A stretch of 29,475 nucleotides of DNA from Barthelona sp. PAP020. Lineage: Eukaryota; Metamonada: BaSk clade. The translations under genes and the position numbers were made by a program. Every line of letters begins with the position of its first letter. Positions within the stretch are counted from its first letter, which is position 1. The DNA is taken from positions 1-29,475 of the forward strand of contig JARQWU010000117.1 in the NCBI GenBank assembly GCA_040182905.1, given 5' to 3'. This document shows, one piece after another, positions 18,088 to 26,136 of this stretch. The notes beneath the pieces are model-generated. The model searched no databases, was not told the DNA's origin, and saw only the letters and a list, made by a program, of their open reading frames with translations.

Positions 18088-18192
18088 TGTTTGATCAAAA
18101 AAAAAAGAGAAGAAGGTGTCTCAAACAATTCAGAATTTGTGCAAAAATGTAACAAAAAAAACAAACATAAATTACTTATTTACATATTCAAT

Positions 18193-19638
18193 TCATTGAA
18201 AACCAGGCATTCCTGGTTGAATAGCGGGTTGAATACCAGGAGAGGGTTGAATACCAGGTTGAGGATTTGGATAAGAAGGTTGAATACCAGGAGAGGGTTG
18301 AATACCAGGTTGAGGATATGGATAAGAAGGTTGAATACCAGGAGAAGGTTGAATAGCAGGTTGAATGGCAGGTTGAACATGAGGTTGTCTATAGGCAACA
18401 TCAGAGTTATATCCATTTTGATAATTTTGATTGATATTATTGTTGTAATGAACACCATTGTCAATTATTTGATAATCGGAAGCAATTGAAGAGGAACCAC
18501 TGCTACTACAACGACCACTACAAACACAATAACAAATTCCCACAATGATAACAATAACGACAATAACGGCAATTATTGGACCAAGACCACCTGGAGATCC
18601 AGATGATTTTAAAAATGAAGGCACACTAGCAATACTGTGACTGACATAACGACCATAAATGTAATCTCCTTGTAAAGGACCAGCCAAATCATAGCTTTCA
18701 GTCATTTTAAATGAAGCACCAAATGTGTTAACAACATTTGAAAGCATAGAAACTTTTTTGAATGCAGGAGTTGTTTTACTAAAATACACAATGGAACTTC
18801 CACCAGGGAAAGTAACATAAACATCATCATAGTATGAGACCTGAATTGTGGGATATGAATTCATTGATTTGAATACATAAGTGGAAAGAATAGAACTCAT
18901 ATCGTATTTTAATTGATAAAGATTAAATTGACAAAGTGCATAGACATAGGAATTAGAAAATCCCATTGCTTCACAAGAATTGGGAAGTCCACTAAAAATG
19001 TATGAACTGAAAGATTTTGTTGCAAATGTACTGACAATAGTGTAATCAACCAAATCAACACTGAAAGAGTTTCCACAGAAAGAAAGTATAGCTTTTCTTT
19101 GAACATCGATAGGTCTGCAGCTGCTACTAAAACCAGAATTAACATAATATTTGGTGGAATAAAGAGTTGCTTCAATATAAATGGTAGCATATTTTGAGGT
19201 GGTTGAATATGTAGGCCTACTAGCAACAAAACCAGTGATAGAAGTTCCAGAAGCGTCAACGTCAAACTTTCCATATCTACAATCAACACTTCCAAGACAA
19301 TCTTTTGGCAATGTGAAAGTCTTTTTTAATTTGCATTGGTTATCATACACTGCAATGTAAGTTCCAAAATTCAAGATCAAATCACCATATTTGTTGACAC
19401 CAGGTTGAGAATAGAATTTTCCAGGAACAGAACAGATTTGAACTGGGGGTTTATTGTACTTGAACAATAAAACATTACCATTGGTAAAATCATTAACAGC
19501 AAAATAATAATTACTGGCCCCAATTTTGTAACTGTGAATGTCACTTGTTGAAGTAATTGCGCGCAAATAAGTATTATAGCTGTATGTGTCAGCATAACAA
19601 CATACAAGTATTAATGAAATGAGGAAAAGAACCTTCAT
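18193..19638 (-). CDS. Secreted single-pass membrane protein with proline-rich repeat tail
   Basis: 481 residues from the ATG at 19638; the frame is open upstream to 19698, but MKVLFLISLILVCCYADTYS is a typical signal peptide and the extra stretch is translated T-rich leader. The ectodomain (about residues 20-360) is rich in Ser, Tyr, Val and Gly and looks all-beta, perhaps a divergent propeller; no family was recognised. A transmembrane helix (GPIIAVIVVIVIIVGICY) follows, then cysteines (CYCVCSGRC) that may be palmitoylated. The cytosolic tail has Asn/Tyr-rich sequence and 17-residue proline-rich repeats (units such as PGIQPSPGIQPSYPNPQ). The overall plan is a type I surface protein, with a tail that could bind SH3, WW or similar domains. 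Confidence 0.8.
   Translation of the reverse strand: MKVLFLISLILVCCYADTYSYNTYLRAITSTSDIHSYKIGASNYYFAVNDFTNGNVLLFKYNKPPVQICSVPGKFYSQPGVNKYGDLILNFGTYIAVYDNQCKLKKTFTLPKDCLGSVDCRYGKFDVDASGTSITGFVASRPTYSTTSKYATIYIEATLYSTKYYVNSGFSSSCRPIDVQRKAILSFCGNSFSVDLVDYTIVSTFATKSFSSYIFSGLPNSCEAMGFSNSYVYALCQFNLYQLKYDMSSILSTYVFKSMNSYPTIQVSYYDDVYVTFPGGSSIVYFSKTTPAFKKVSMLSNVVNTFGASFKMTESYDLAGPLQGDYIYGRYVSHSIASVPSFLKSSGSPGGLGPIIAVIVVIVIIVGICYCVCSGRCSSSGSSSIASDYQIIDNGVHYNNNINQNYQNGYNSDVAYRQPHVQPAIQPAIQPSPGIQPSYPYPQPGIQPSPGIQPSYPNPQPGIQPSPGIQPAIQPGMPGFQ
18227..18378. repeat. 51-bp tandem repeat inside the membrane-protein tail
   Basis: Two nearly identical 51-bp units (18227-18277 and 18278-18328, differing at one base) and a partial, more diverged third (18329-18378). 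Each contains two shorter 'ggttgaatacc' subrepeats. The unit length is a multiple of three, so copy-number change keeps the reading frame. The opposite strand is also open across the array but looks like a shadow. Confidence 0.9.
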
Positions 19639-19923
19639 CACAAAAAAAAATAAAAATAAAAAGTTTGTTAGAAAGAACAAAAAAAGGATAAGATACATTC
19701 AGTGGACATTTATTTTCAGTATTTGAACCAAAGTGTTTCTCTGGTTGTCAATTATATGCCAAAATAAGATTGAAAAATATTTGGAAACTCTTTCTTTGCC
19801 TCTTAATGAATGACTCAGCAAACATTTCTTCAGTTGATAAATTGAAAGCTCTCCCAAAACAGCAATCTTTCTCAGAAATCTCTATTGAAAAAAAATTGAA
19901 AGACTAATTATTTATACCAAACA
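19639..19923. other. Spacer between two minus-strand genes
   Basis: 285 bp lying 5' of the membrane-protein gene and 3' of the exosome-like gene. It has T-rich stretches on the minus strand just before the 19638 ATG. No ORF or RNA gene was recognised. Confidence 0.4.
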
Positions 19924-20550
19924 TTATTGAAAGAAAGTGTTGCATAAAATGTTTAATTCATTTATTGATTCGAACAACCAATCTTGGTCTTGACCGGAGT
20001 TGATGCACCATAAAACTTTTTCTACGTCTTTAGAAAGCCCTACTATTATTTGTTTACTGTTTGAAATTGTTTTGGCCAAAATTTTGTGAGGGAAACTGAT
20101 TTTTGAAAGTTTTTTTGAAATGACATATTCATTCTCACCTGTAATGGGATTTAAATCATACTCAAATAAGTTTAACTCCAAGTTGTGCAATTGATGAGTC
20201 AAAGCAAAGATACAAACGTCAATAATATCCGGTCCAAGTTCCAAAACGTAGATTGTTGGAAGCAATTTAACATATGTTTCTGGTTTAATTGTCGCTAATA
20301 TTTCGCTAAGATTATTATAACAAAGTAACAATGACTTTGTGATCAAACTATCAATTGACGAAGTTTTCAATCTTTGTTCTGGTTTTGACAAAGTATGAGC
20401 TGCACTTTGCGCTAATTGTAAATTTAATTCAAATAATTCTTCATTAAAAACGGAGGTTGTTTCAACAAACGATGTTTTGGTTTGACAAATAATAAACGAA
20501 TAGTCGCTTCTGTATGCAATTAAACCATTTTCGGCTTCAAATACATTCAT
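19924..20550 (-). CDS. RNase PH-fold exosome-like subunit (RRP43/RRP42/RRP45 type)
   Basis: 208 residues from the ATG at 20550. The pattern fits the inactive RNase PH subunits of the eukaryotic exosome ring, which degrades and trims RNA in nucleus and cytoplasm. The segment IIDVCIFALTHQLHNLELN corresponds to the conserved run [20 protein letters not shown] of human EXOSC8, and ISKKLSKISFPHKILAKTIS to the strand after it. The opening ENGLIAYRSDYSFIICQTKT looks like the GSA...G.T.vi strand, so the usual N-terminal RPDGR region (about 30-40 residues) is missing. No catalytic Asp pair is apparent. Which of the three orthologues it is cannot be decided. Its start is only 52 bp from the divergent gene. 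Confidence 0.55.
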   Translation of the reverse strand: MNVFEAENGLIAYRSDYSFIICQTKTSFVETTSVFNEELFELNLQLAQSAAHTLSKPEQRLKTSSIDSLITKSLLLCYNNLSEILATIKPETYVKLLPTIYVLELGPDIIDVCIFALTHQLHNLELNLFEYDLNPITGENEYVISKKLSKISFPHKILAKTISNSKQIIVGLSKDVEKVLWCINSGQDQDWLFESINELNILCNTFFQ

Positions 20551-20602
20551 TTTAATTGGAAATAATTGCAAATTGAAATTGATAAATAAAAATTATATTT
20601 TT
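20551..20602. promoter_or_regulatory. 52-bp divergent promoter (exosome-like / androglobin-like)
   Basis: Only 52 bp between two start codons, entirely AT-rich apart from a few bases. Either the transcripts have almost no leader or the promoters overlap coding sequence. Assigned by position. Confidence 0.35.
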
Positions 20603-23563
20603 ATGTCATCGAAGAAAAAAGCAAAAACAAGCTCAGGTAGTGGTACAAGTTTAAATATTGACCCATTAATACCCCCTAAAACGACAAATTATCATGCCAA
20701 TTTTTTGAAAAGTGATGTTGCTTTGCCCATATATGATTTACAACAAATTCACAATATAGAAAGTGCTGGAAAAACCGAGTATACTTGTCCTGATACGCAT
20801 AAACATCTATTTGATGGTGAGTTTGTTGAGTCGTTGGGTTCAATATCTGAAATTGTATATGTGAGTGCAAAAGATGTTTTAGACTATTGTGGAATTGAAA
20901 ATTCTGAAATGAAACTTTTTGAATCAAGCGTTGATTGTTCTGTTGATTATTTGACTGATTTTGTTCATCGCAAAACCACTAGAATTCCTGAGATATTTCC
21001 AATTGTTGAATATTTTGGAGAATTTGTTTCGATTTTTTCATGCATATTTGAATTGTGGGAATCAATTGACAAAGATTGTTATTTATTTGAACTTGTTAAA
21101 GGTTATGAAAAGGATTGGTATTGTAGTGATTTCAAAGATGAATTAGATATCCTTTCATTAAATGGATCTGGTCATTATGTTGTAAAATTATATGTTGAGA
21201 ATAAATGGAGGGCGGTTCATATTGATGATAAATTACCTTTGATTAAGCGAGAGAAGAGTGAAAAGGACATTGATGGTAATCCCATTTATGTGTATGAGCC
21301 TGTTTTTCCCGTAACAAGTTCTTTTGAAGTATGGCCTGCTTTATTGATTAAAGCTTGTCTTCACGTATTGAATGGAGCACCTTTGAATCAAGAACAAATA
21401 CTTACATGGCTTACAGGTCGGGTTTTCAGTTCTGTTTCCATTCATGAAGCACTTGAAAAAGAAATGTTTCCTTTGTTTGGAATTCCGTCACATGATGAGT
21501 TTTTGGCAGAGATTCACACTATTAAAGATCAACATCAAGCAAAATCTGAACTTGTTGATGATTATACCATATTTGAAATACGTGGTAGGAATATGAAATA
21601 TTCAGGTCCATGTAGTTTTTATGACAAAGACTTTTGGGATGTTGAAAAGGAGAATGATATGGGGTTTGTTGTTTATCAGAAACGTTCGCAAATGCTCAAT
21701 CAAAAATTACCAGAATGTTATATTCCCACTGAGGTTTTGTTGGGAACATTTGAAAATGTACTTTACATGAACAAAACTCAACAATTAGAGGTCTTAGATT
21801 TTTCAATTGAAGATTCCAAAGGGCTGTTTCAAAGTCAATTAATCATCCTGAAGAACCTTTGTGAGACACCTTTGCTGATCACATTGGAGAATAAACAATA
21901 CCATAATTTTGACAAGCAAGATTGTAGAAATTCCATTGTTCGTGTTCATTTGTTATTACCTGATGGCTCTCAACATTTATCAACGTTTGTTAGTGACAGT
22001 TTGGATGTATTTGTTGTTGATTGGCCTTTTGAATATGCCCTTTTAAAAGTTGAAGTATATACAACGGTGGGGTGTTCTATTTCATTTGATGTTTGTGAAA
22101 AGACGGATTTGGATCTAAATTTAGTTAAAATTCGAACATTTGAAGATATTAACCAATTGTGCATGTATAATCTAAATAACATTCATCCTGCAATCTTTGA
22201 TTTTGAATTAAACACTCAAATACAATCGGCAAAAGGAAAGCGTAAATCTAATAGCAGACAAAAGAAGAAAAAAGTGAAATTGGAGTCTATTACTACGATT
22301 CCTTTTGATCCCTTCAACACTTGTCCAGTTGATTATTCTATTCGTTTGGAAACGTTGTATCGTGACCGAATTAACATTGTTTCTTCTGCAAACCTGAATA
22401 TTGCCACATCTGATATTTCTGAAAATGAGAGTTCTGACAATATTTCAAATGAAACTCCAGAGCTTTTAAAAGTTTCAGGTCTTACAACAATTGGCTGTAT
22501 CAACAAAGATGTGTGTGAATTGCTGATTCAAGATATGAAGATTGCTTTGTTTGACAAAGCTGGTTTTAAAGTTAAAGAATGTGGTGTTTCTGAGATTGAG
22601 TTTTTCTTAAAGCCTGATGAAAATTATCAAGTATGTGTGTTTGTAAATTCTAAAATTGATTTTAATGAATCTCCAATCAATATTGATATCACTTTCCTTT
22701 GTCAAAACGTTATGACATTAACACCATTAGAAAGGATCAAAGAAATGAATAGTAATGTAACGTTCCCCATAGGTATTGACCTTGAAAGAAAATTGTGTTC
22801 TATTATTTTACCAGAAGTTTCTTCAATCATGTGTTTACATGTTGCTTTACAAAAAGATCAGGAGCTCATTCATTTGCCTCTTGTTTTACACAGATCTCAG
22901 AACGATACTTATTTGCCCATACATAAGCATGGAAGTGTGGAACCATTTGTTTTTGAAGAAAATGAAATAATTTCATTCTATCTTGCCTCCTGTAATCACA
23001 ATTTACCTGCTTTAGTTACAACTGAAGGTAAATCAGAATACACAATGAATGTCTTCATGCAGACCTTTTCCACCAAAGGTAAGAGCTTTAAATTGAGTCT
23101 TGATAATACAATATTCCAGGAATTGTCCTCATTTATGAGCAAGATTCCAAAAAGAAAAGAAGATAAGGAAGATAAAGAAGTTCAAGAATCAAACAATGGC
23201 GAATTGGATATTTATGATATAAAATCAGTGAAGGAATTGGCAAAGGAAGCAGAGTTAACTCATGAAATGATTATTGGATTGGATGAAACAAATCCAGAAG
23301 AATTTTTCAAAAAGGATGATGATGATCTTTCCCAAAAATATTTGGAGATGGTAAACAACTTTGAAGTTTTGTTGGATACAACAGATGAGTTCTCCATTCA
23401 ACAATTGAATAGTTCAACTGAATATGCTGTTGAATTTTCAACAATTTTAAACAACTTTAATGAAAAACGTGAAGAATTGCTTGAAGACGCTAAAAGACAA
23501 TGGTCAGCCCGTTATCAACCTCAAGCTGATAAAGGTAAAAAGAAAAAAGGAAAAAAAAGATAA
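20603..23563 (+). CDS. Androglobin-like protein with inactive calpain-like domain
   Basis: 986 residues from the ATG at 20603 (the frame is open 10 codons upstream without an ATG). The N-terminal third is calpain-like: GHYVVKLYVENKWRAVHIDD (about residues 189-208) matches the protease core strand pair, and TSSFEVWPALLIKACLHVLN (about 238-257) the helix that follows. Residues of an active Cys-His-Asn triad are not apparent. This version of the domain resembles that of androglobin, a protein tied to cilia and sperm flagella. I see no globin domain or IQ motif, and human androglobin is far longer (1,667). The middle has beta-sandwich-like stretches, then a helical, charged C-terminus ending KGKKKKGKKR. 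It could instead be another non-catalytic calpain-like ciliary protein. Confidence 0.6.
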   Translation: MSSKKKAKTSSGSGTSLNIDPLIPPKTTNYHANFLKSDVALPIYDLQQIHNIESAGKTEYTCPDTHKHLFDGEFVESLGSISEIVYVSAKDVLDYCGIENSEMKLFESSVDCSVDYLTDFVHRKTTRIPEIFPIVEYFGEFVSIFSCIFELWESIDKDCYLFELVKGYEKDWYCSDFKDELDILSLNGSGHYVVKLYVENKWRAVHIDDKLPLIKREKSEKDIDGNPIYVYEPVFPVTSSFEVWPALLIKACLHVLNGAPLNQEQILTWLTGRVFSSVSIHEALEKEMFPLFGIPSHDEFLAEIHTIKDQHQAKSELVDDYTIFEIRGRNMKYSGPCSFYDKDFWDVEKENDMGFVVYQKRSQMLNQKLPECYIPTEVLLGTFENVLYMNKTQQLEVLDFSIEDSKGLFQSQLIILKNLCETPLLITLENKQYHNFDKQDCRNSIVRVHLLLPDGSQHLSTFVSDSLDVFVVDWPFEYALLKVEVYTTVGCSISFDVCEKTDLDLNLVKIRTFEDINQLCMYNLNNIHPAIFDFELNTQIQSAKGKRKSNSRQKKKKVKLESITTIPFDPFNTCPVDYSIRLETLYRDRINIVSSANLNIATSDISENESSDNISNETPELLKVSGLTTIGCINKDVCELLIQDMKIALFDKAGFKVKECGVSEIEFFLKPDENYQVCVFVNSKIDFNESPINIDITFLCQNVMTLTPLERIKEMNSNVTFPIGIDLERKLCSIILPEVSSIMCLHVALQKDQELIHLPLVLHRSQNDTYLPIHKHGSVEPFVFEENEIISFYLASCNHNLPALVTTEGKSEYTMNVFMQTFSTKGKSFKLSLDNTIFQELSSFMSKIPKRKEDKEDKEVQESNNGELDIYDIKSVKELAKEAELTHEMIIGLDETNPEEFFKKDDDDLSQKYLEMVNNFEVLLDTTDEFSIQQLNSSTEYAVEFSTILNNFNEKREELLEDAKRQWSARYQPQADKGKKKKGKKR

Positions 23564-23684
23564 AGCAGAAATTGATGCAAGTGTCATCTGAATAAATTTA
23601 TTTGTATTTTTGTTTTGTCATAAAGCGACCTGTATGAAAAAAAATTGAAGGTTTGAATTAAGAATGAACAAATAAAACCGAATC
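23564..23684. terminator. Convergent 3' end with two-way AATAAA palindrome
   Basis: 121 bp between convergent stops. AATAAATTTATT at 23591-23602 is a perfect 12-bp palindrome that places AATAAA on both strands at once; a further plus-strand AATAAA lies near 23671. This is a good candidate for a shared polyadenylation signal, inferred from motif. Confidence 0.4.
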
Positions 23685-24320
23685 TCATTTATGAAACAAA
23701 AGTTTAAACAGTTGTTTGCTTTTTCGTTCATTATTTGCAATTTCTTTTAAATTTCTAACAAACAATTCATACATCTCATCATCAAGTGCTTTCTTTGCTT
23801 TATCATCTAATTTATGTTTTGATTGATTCTTTTCTAAATCAGAAGCAGACTTATCATTATTTTCCAGACCAGTCAATATTTCAAAATTAAAGTCGGAAAT
23901 AGATGAAGCATTGCTCTTCATCTCATTCATTATTTGTTCTAAAGTGATATGAGAACTTTCTTCAGATAAATTTTCTAAAATATCGAAACAAAAGAAAACA
24001 TGGACATTTTCATCTTTTAACTCAAGTGCTGGTCGTTTGGTAAACCAATACTCAACACTACTTTTAGAAAAATTAAATACATGAACAAAATCTGAAGATG
24101 AATAGGAACGAGTCATAAATACAAACAAAAGTTCCGTCGCAACATTTGTAGATAATACATATAAACAACCACGACTTGCTTCTTCATCATTCCATCCAAC
24201 TTCATTCGTGGATGGATACAAAATGACTGAAGGATGATGTATTAATAAATCTGTGGGATTATAGTTTGAATATTTTCTTTGTAAAGCTCTAATAGCACTT
24301 TCTTTAATACTTGGTAACAT
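23685..24320 (-). CDS. Possible decapping cofactor Dcp1 (EVH1-like)
   Basis: 211 residues, ATG at 24320. The first about 125 residues suggest a Dcp1-type EVH1 fold: an N-terminal helix (IKESAIRALQRKYSNYNP), then PSVILYPSTNEVGWNDEEAS before GCLYVLSTN, resembling the W...GtLfvY signature of Dcp1, and later strands FVFMTRSYSSSDF and ENVHVFFCFDILENL. The Asn-Arg pair typical of Dcp1 after this point is not present, so the call is tentative. Residues about 150-180 are charged and low-complexity, and the end is a helix (YELFVRNLKEIANNE), as in Dcp1 trimerisation tails. Dcp1 would activate Dcp2 in mRNA decapping. It lies 49 bp downstream of the UTP5 stop on the same strand. Confidence 0.45.
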   Translation of the reverse strand: MLPSIKESAIRALQRKYSNYNPTDLLIHHPSVILYPSTNEVGWNDEEASRGCLYVLSTNVATELLFVFMTRSYSSSDFVHVFNFSKSSVEYWFTKRPALELKDENVHVFFCFDILENLSEESSHITLEQIMNEMKSNASSISDFNFEILTGLENNDKSASDLEKNQSKHKLDDKAKKALDDEMYELFVRNLKEIANNERKSKQLFKLLFHK

Positions 24321-24369
24321 TAATTCAATACAAAAAGAAAAGAAAAAAAAACAACTAATTTATTTGTTC

Positions 24370-26089
24370 CTAATCCTCGAACATATCAAAATCTTCATCT
24401 AAATCTTCTTCTTCATCAGAAGATTCCATCTTTTCTTCAGCTTCAATCTCTGTAAATATTGTGACATTTGAATCTGTTAAAATTTCTGTTGCTGCCTTTG
24501 ATGAATCAACAAGTAACAATCTCAAAGATTCATCATGAGTTTGCTTCAAAACAACAGGTTTTAAAAGCTCCATTCTTCCTAATAATTTGGCTAAAGAACC
24601 ATGAGATTGCACTCTGGCATTCATTGCCTGCTTTATTTTTAATAAAAGGGGAATGAATTTTGTTCTTTCTCTCATTATATCAACGGATCTCAAAGTCATA
24701 ATAGAAGAAATCCAAGGGGCCAAAAGACGTAAACGTCCGGGCTTTTCTTGCATTATTTGATATAGAATTTCTAAAAATCCAAACAAAATCTCCTCATCAA
24801 GCATTTCAACTGATGAACGAATTACTTTCATTCCTGAACGACCAGTGATATTTAATGCACGGTCAATAACATGCTTATCGTGATTTCTAACACCTTGATT
24901 CAACAGTTCTGCAACTGAATCAAAACTCAATGTATTTTCTTCAATTTTTTTCTCTTTCTTTAATAACCCTAAAAGACGAAGTCTTGTGGCAAAATCTTGC
25001 TGTTCAATTTCAGGAAGATCAAGCTTTGTGGTATTGATTTCCAACTCATCATCAGGCAATATCGAAGTGGCAACATCAGATGAAACAACAGTTTTTGCTT
25101 TTGTTGGAATGCTTTCCTCCTTTTGTTCAATTGCTGCAACAATAACTTCTTGACGATTATCATCACCAAAACCGTGATGAATGAAAGTTGGAGCAACAGG
25201 AGTTCCACAACAACACAGAATAGTATCTGAATGAGTAAAAGCAACTGAAAGTAATTTTTCTTCACTAAAAAGAGTATATTGAGGATCAACACGTTTAGCT
25301 CTCTTTGAAGAGTCAAATTTAAAAACACTAACTTCACCATCAACACAAGAAACACAAGCCCAATAATATCCCTCCATTTCACAAAAAGTAACATTATTTG
25401 GTTCGTTTTCAACGGACATTGTTGCAAAAACATCAGAATCACCAACACGCACAAATTCAACGGTATTTTCAGTTAATAAACATATTCCGTATGGTGATGT
25501 AAACATATCAAGAATTTCACCACATTTTGTTGAAATAGAATGAACAGGAGTACGTTTTGACGTTTTCCATTGATATATTTTTGAAGAAACAGTTAAATAA
25601 TCAAAATCAAATTCCTGATCATGATTCCAAACTATGTGTTTATGAGGTTTAGAATAACTCTTTGAAAATGAAACCATATCAATAACTTGAGTACCTAAAT
25701 AATCATAAGTTATAGTTTGGCGATTGTCCAATAAAATAGCTATTACACTTTCAGACACATGATCAAAATCAATGGGTGATCCCTCAACAGTTAAATCTGC
25801 ACATTCAATGGAGTCAAGATTGTCAAGATTAATGTATAAAAATTGTTTTGTTGTTGTAAGAATACCTATAAGTTTCTAAAAATTAGTGAAAAGGAACAAA
25901 AAGCTATAAAAGTACATCATTGAACCATTTTATACACTGACATTGTGTATCTAAATGTTTTGTGGGTGTTTGTTGAAAAATTATTTCTTGGGTTTCAATA
26001 TCATGAATTCTAACTCTTAAATCTAAAGAAACGGTTACAAAATACTGCAAACTCGGACTAAAACAGTACTGATAACCTTGAAAACTCAT
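24370..26089 (-). CDS. UTP5: UTP5/WDR43, small-subunit processome WD protein, two exons
   Basis: Exon 1 is 26089-25916 (58 codons from ATG) and exon 2 is 25875-24370, separated by a 40-nt intron; together 559 residues. Exon 1 supplies the first WD blade (YQYCFSPSLQYFVTVSLDL, VRIHDIETQE), which otherwise would be missing. The C-terminal part (about residues 385-495) is a Utp12 domain: EEILFGFLEILYQIMQEKPG then RLRLLAPWISSIMT and LAKLLGRMELL. The end is acidic (SSDEEEDLDEDFDMFED). UTP5/WDR43 belongs to the t-UTP/UtpA complex that couples rDNA transcription to 18S rRNA processing in the nucleolus. Exon 2 has no usable ATG near its beginning (the first in-frame start-like codon is GTG), supporting the splice model. 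Its start lies 47 bp from AFG2B. Confidence 0.85.
25876..25915 (-). other. 40-nt intron of the UTP5 gene
   Basis: On the minus strand it begins GTACTTTT and ends CACTAATTTTTAG; the CACTAAT element is branch-like and sits six bases from the end. Splicing joins KWFND to KLIGILTT in frame, removing an in-frame TAG. The length, ends and restored WD blade support it. Confidence 0.85.
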
Positions 26090-26136
26090 TGGGTTATAAA
26101 AAAAACAAATGTAAAAGAAATACTTTTTATGATTAG
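26090..26136. promoter_or_regulatory. 47-bp divergent promoter and leader with minimal uORFs (UTP5 / AFG2B)
   Basis: Between the two ATGs, the AFG2B side holds ATG-TAA (26109-26114, a start immediately followed by stop) and ATGATTAGATGA (26129-26140), whose TGA overlaps the AFG2B start codon. Both would precede the main ATG in any transcript starting left of 26109. Confidence 0.4.

Noticed and set aside
18091-18489. Plus-strand ORF with LNTRRGLNTRL-like repeats
   Set aside because: It is the antisense reading of the 51-bp repeat array in the membrane-protein gene, which has a clear signal peptide, membrane helix and tail.
19639-19698. Longer start of the repeat-tail membrane protein
   Set aside because: The extra 20 residues are nearly all Leu/Phe from a T-rich tract, while the ATG at 19638 begins a normal signal peptide.
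25758-25760. UTP5 gene starting inside exon 2 near 25758
   Set aside because: The codon at 25756-25758 is GTG, the first WD blade would be lost, and a 40-nt intron with good ends restores it in frame.
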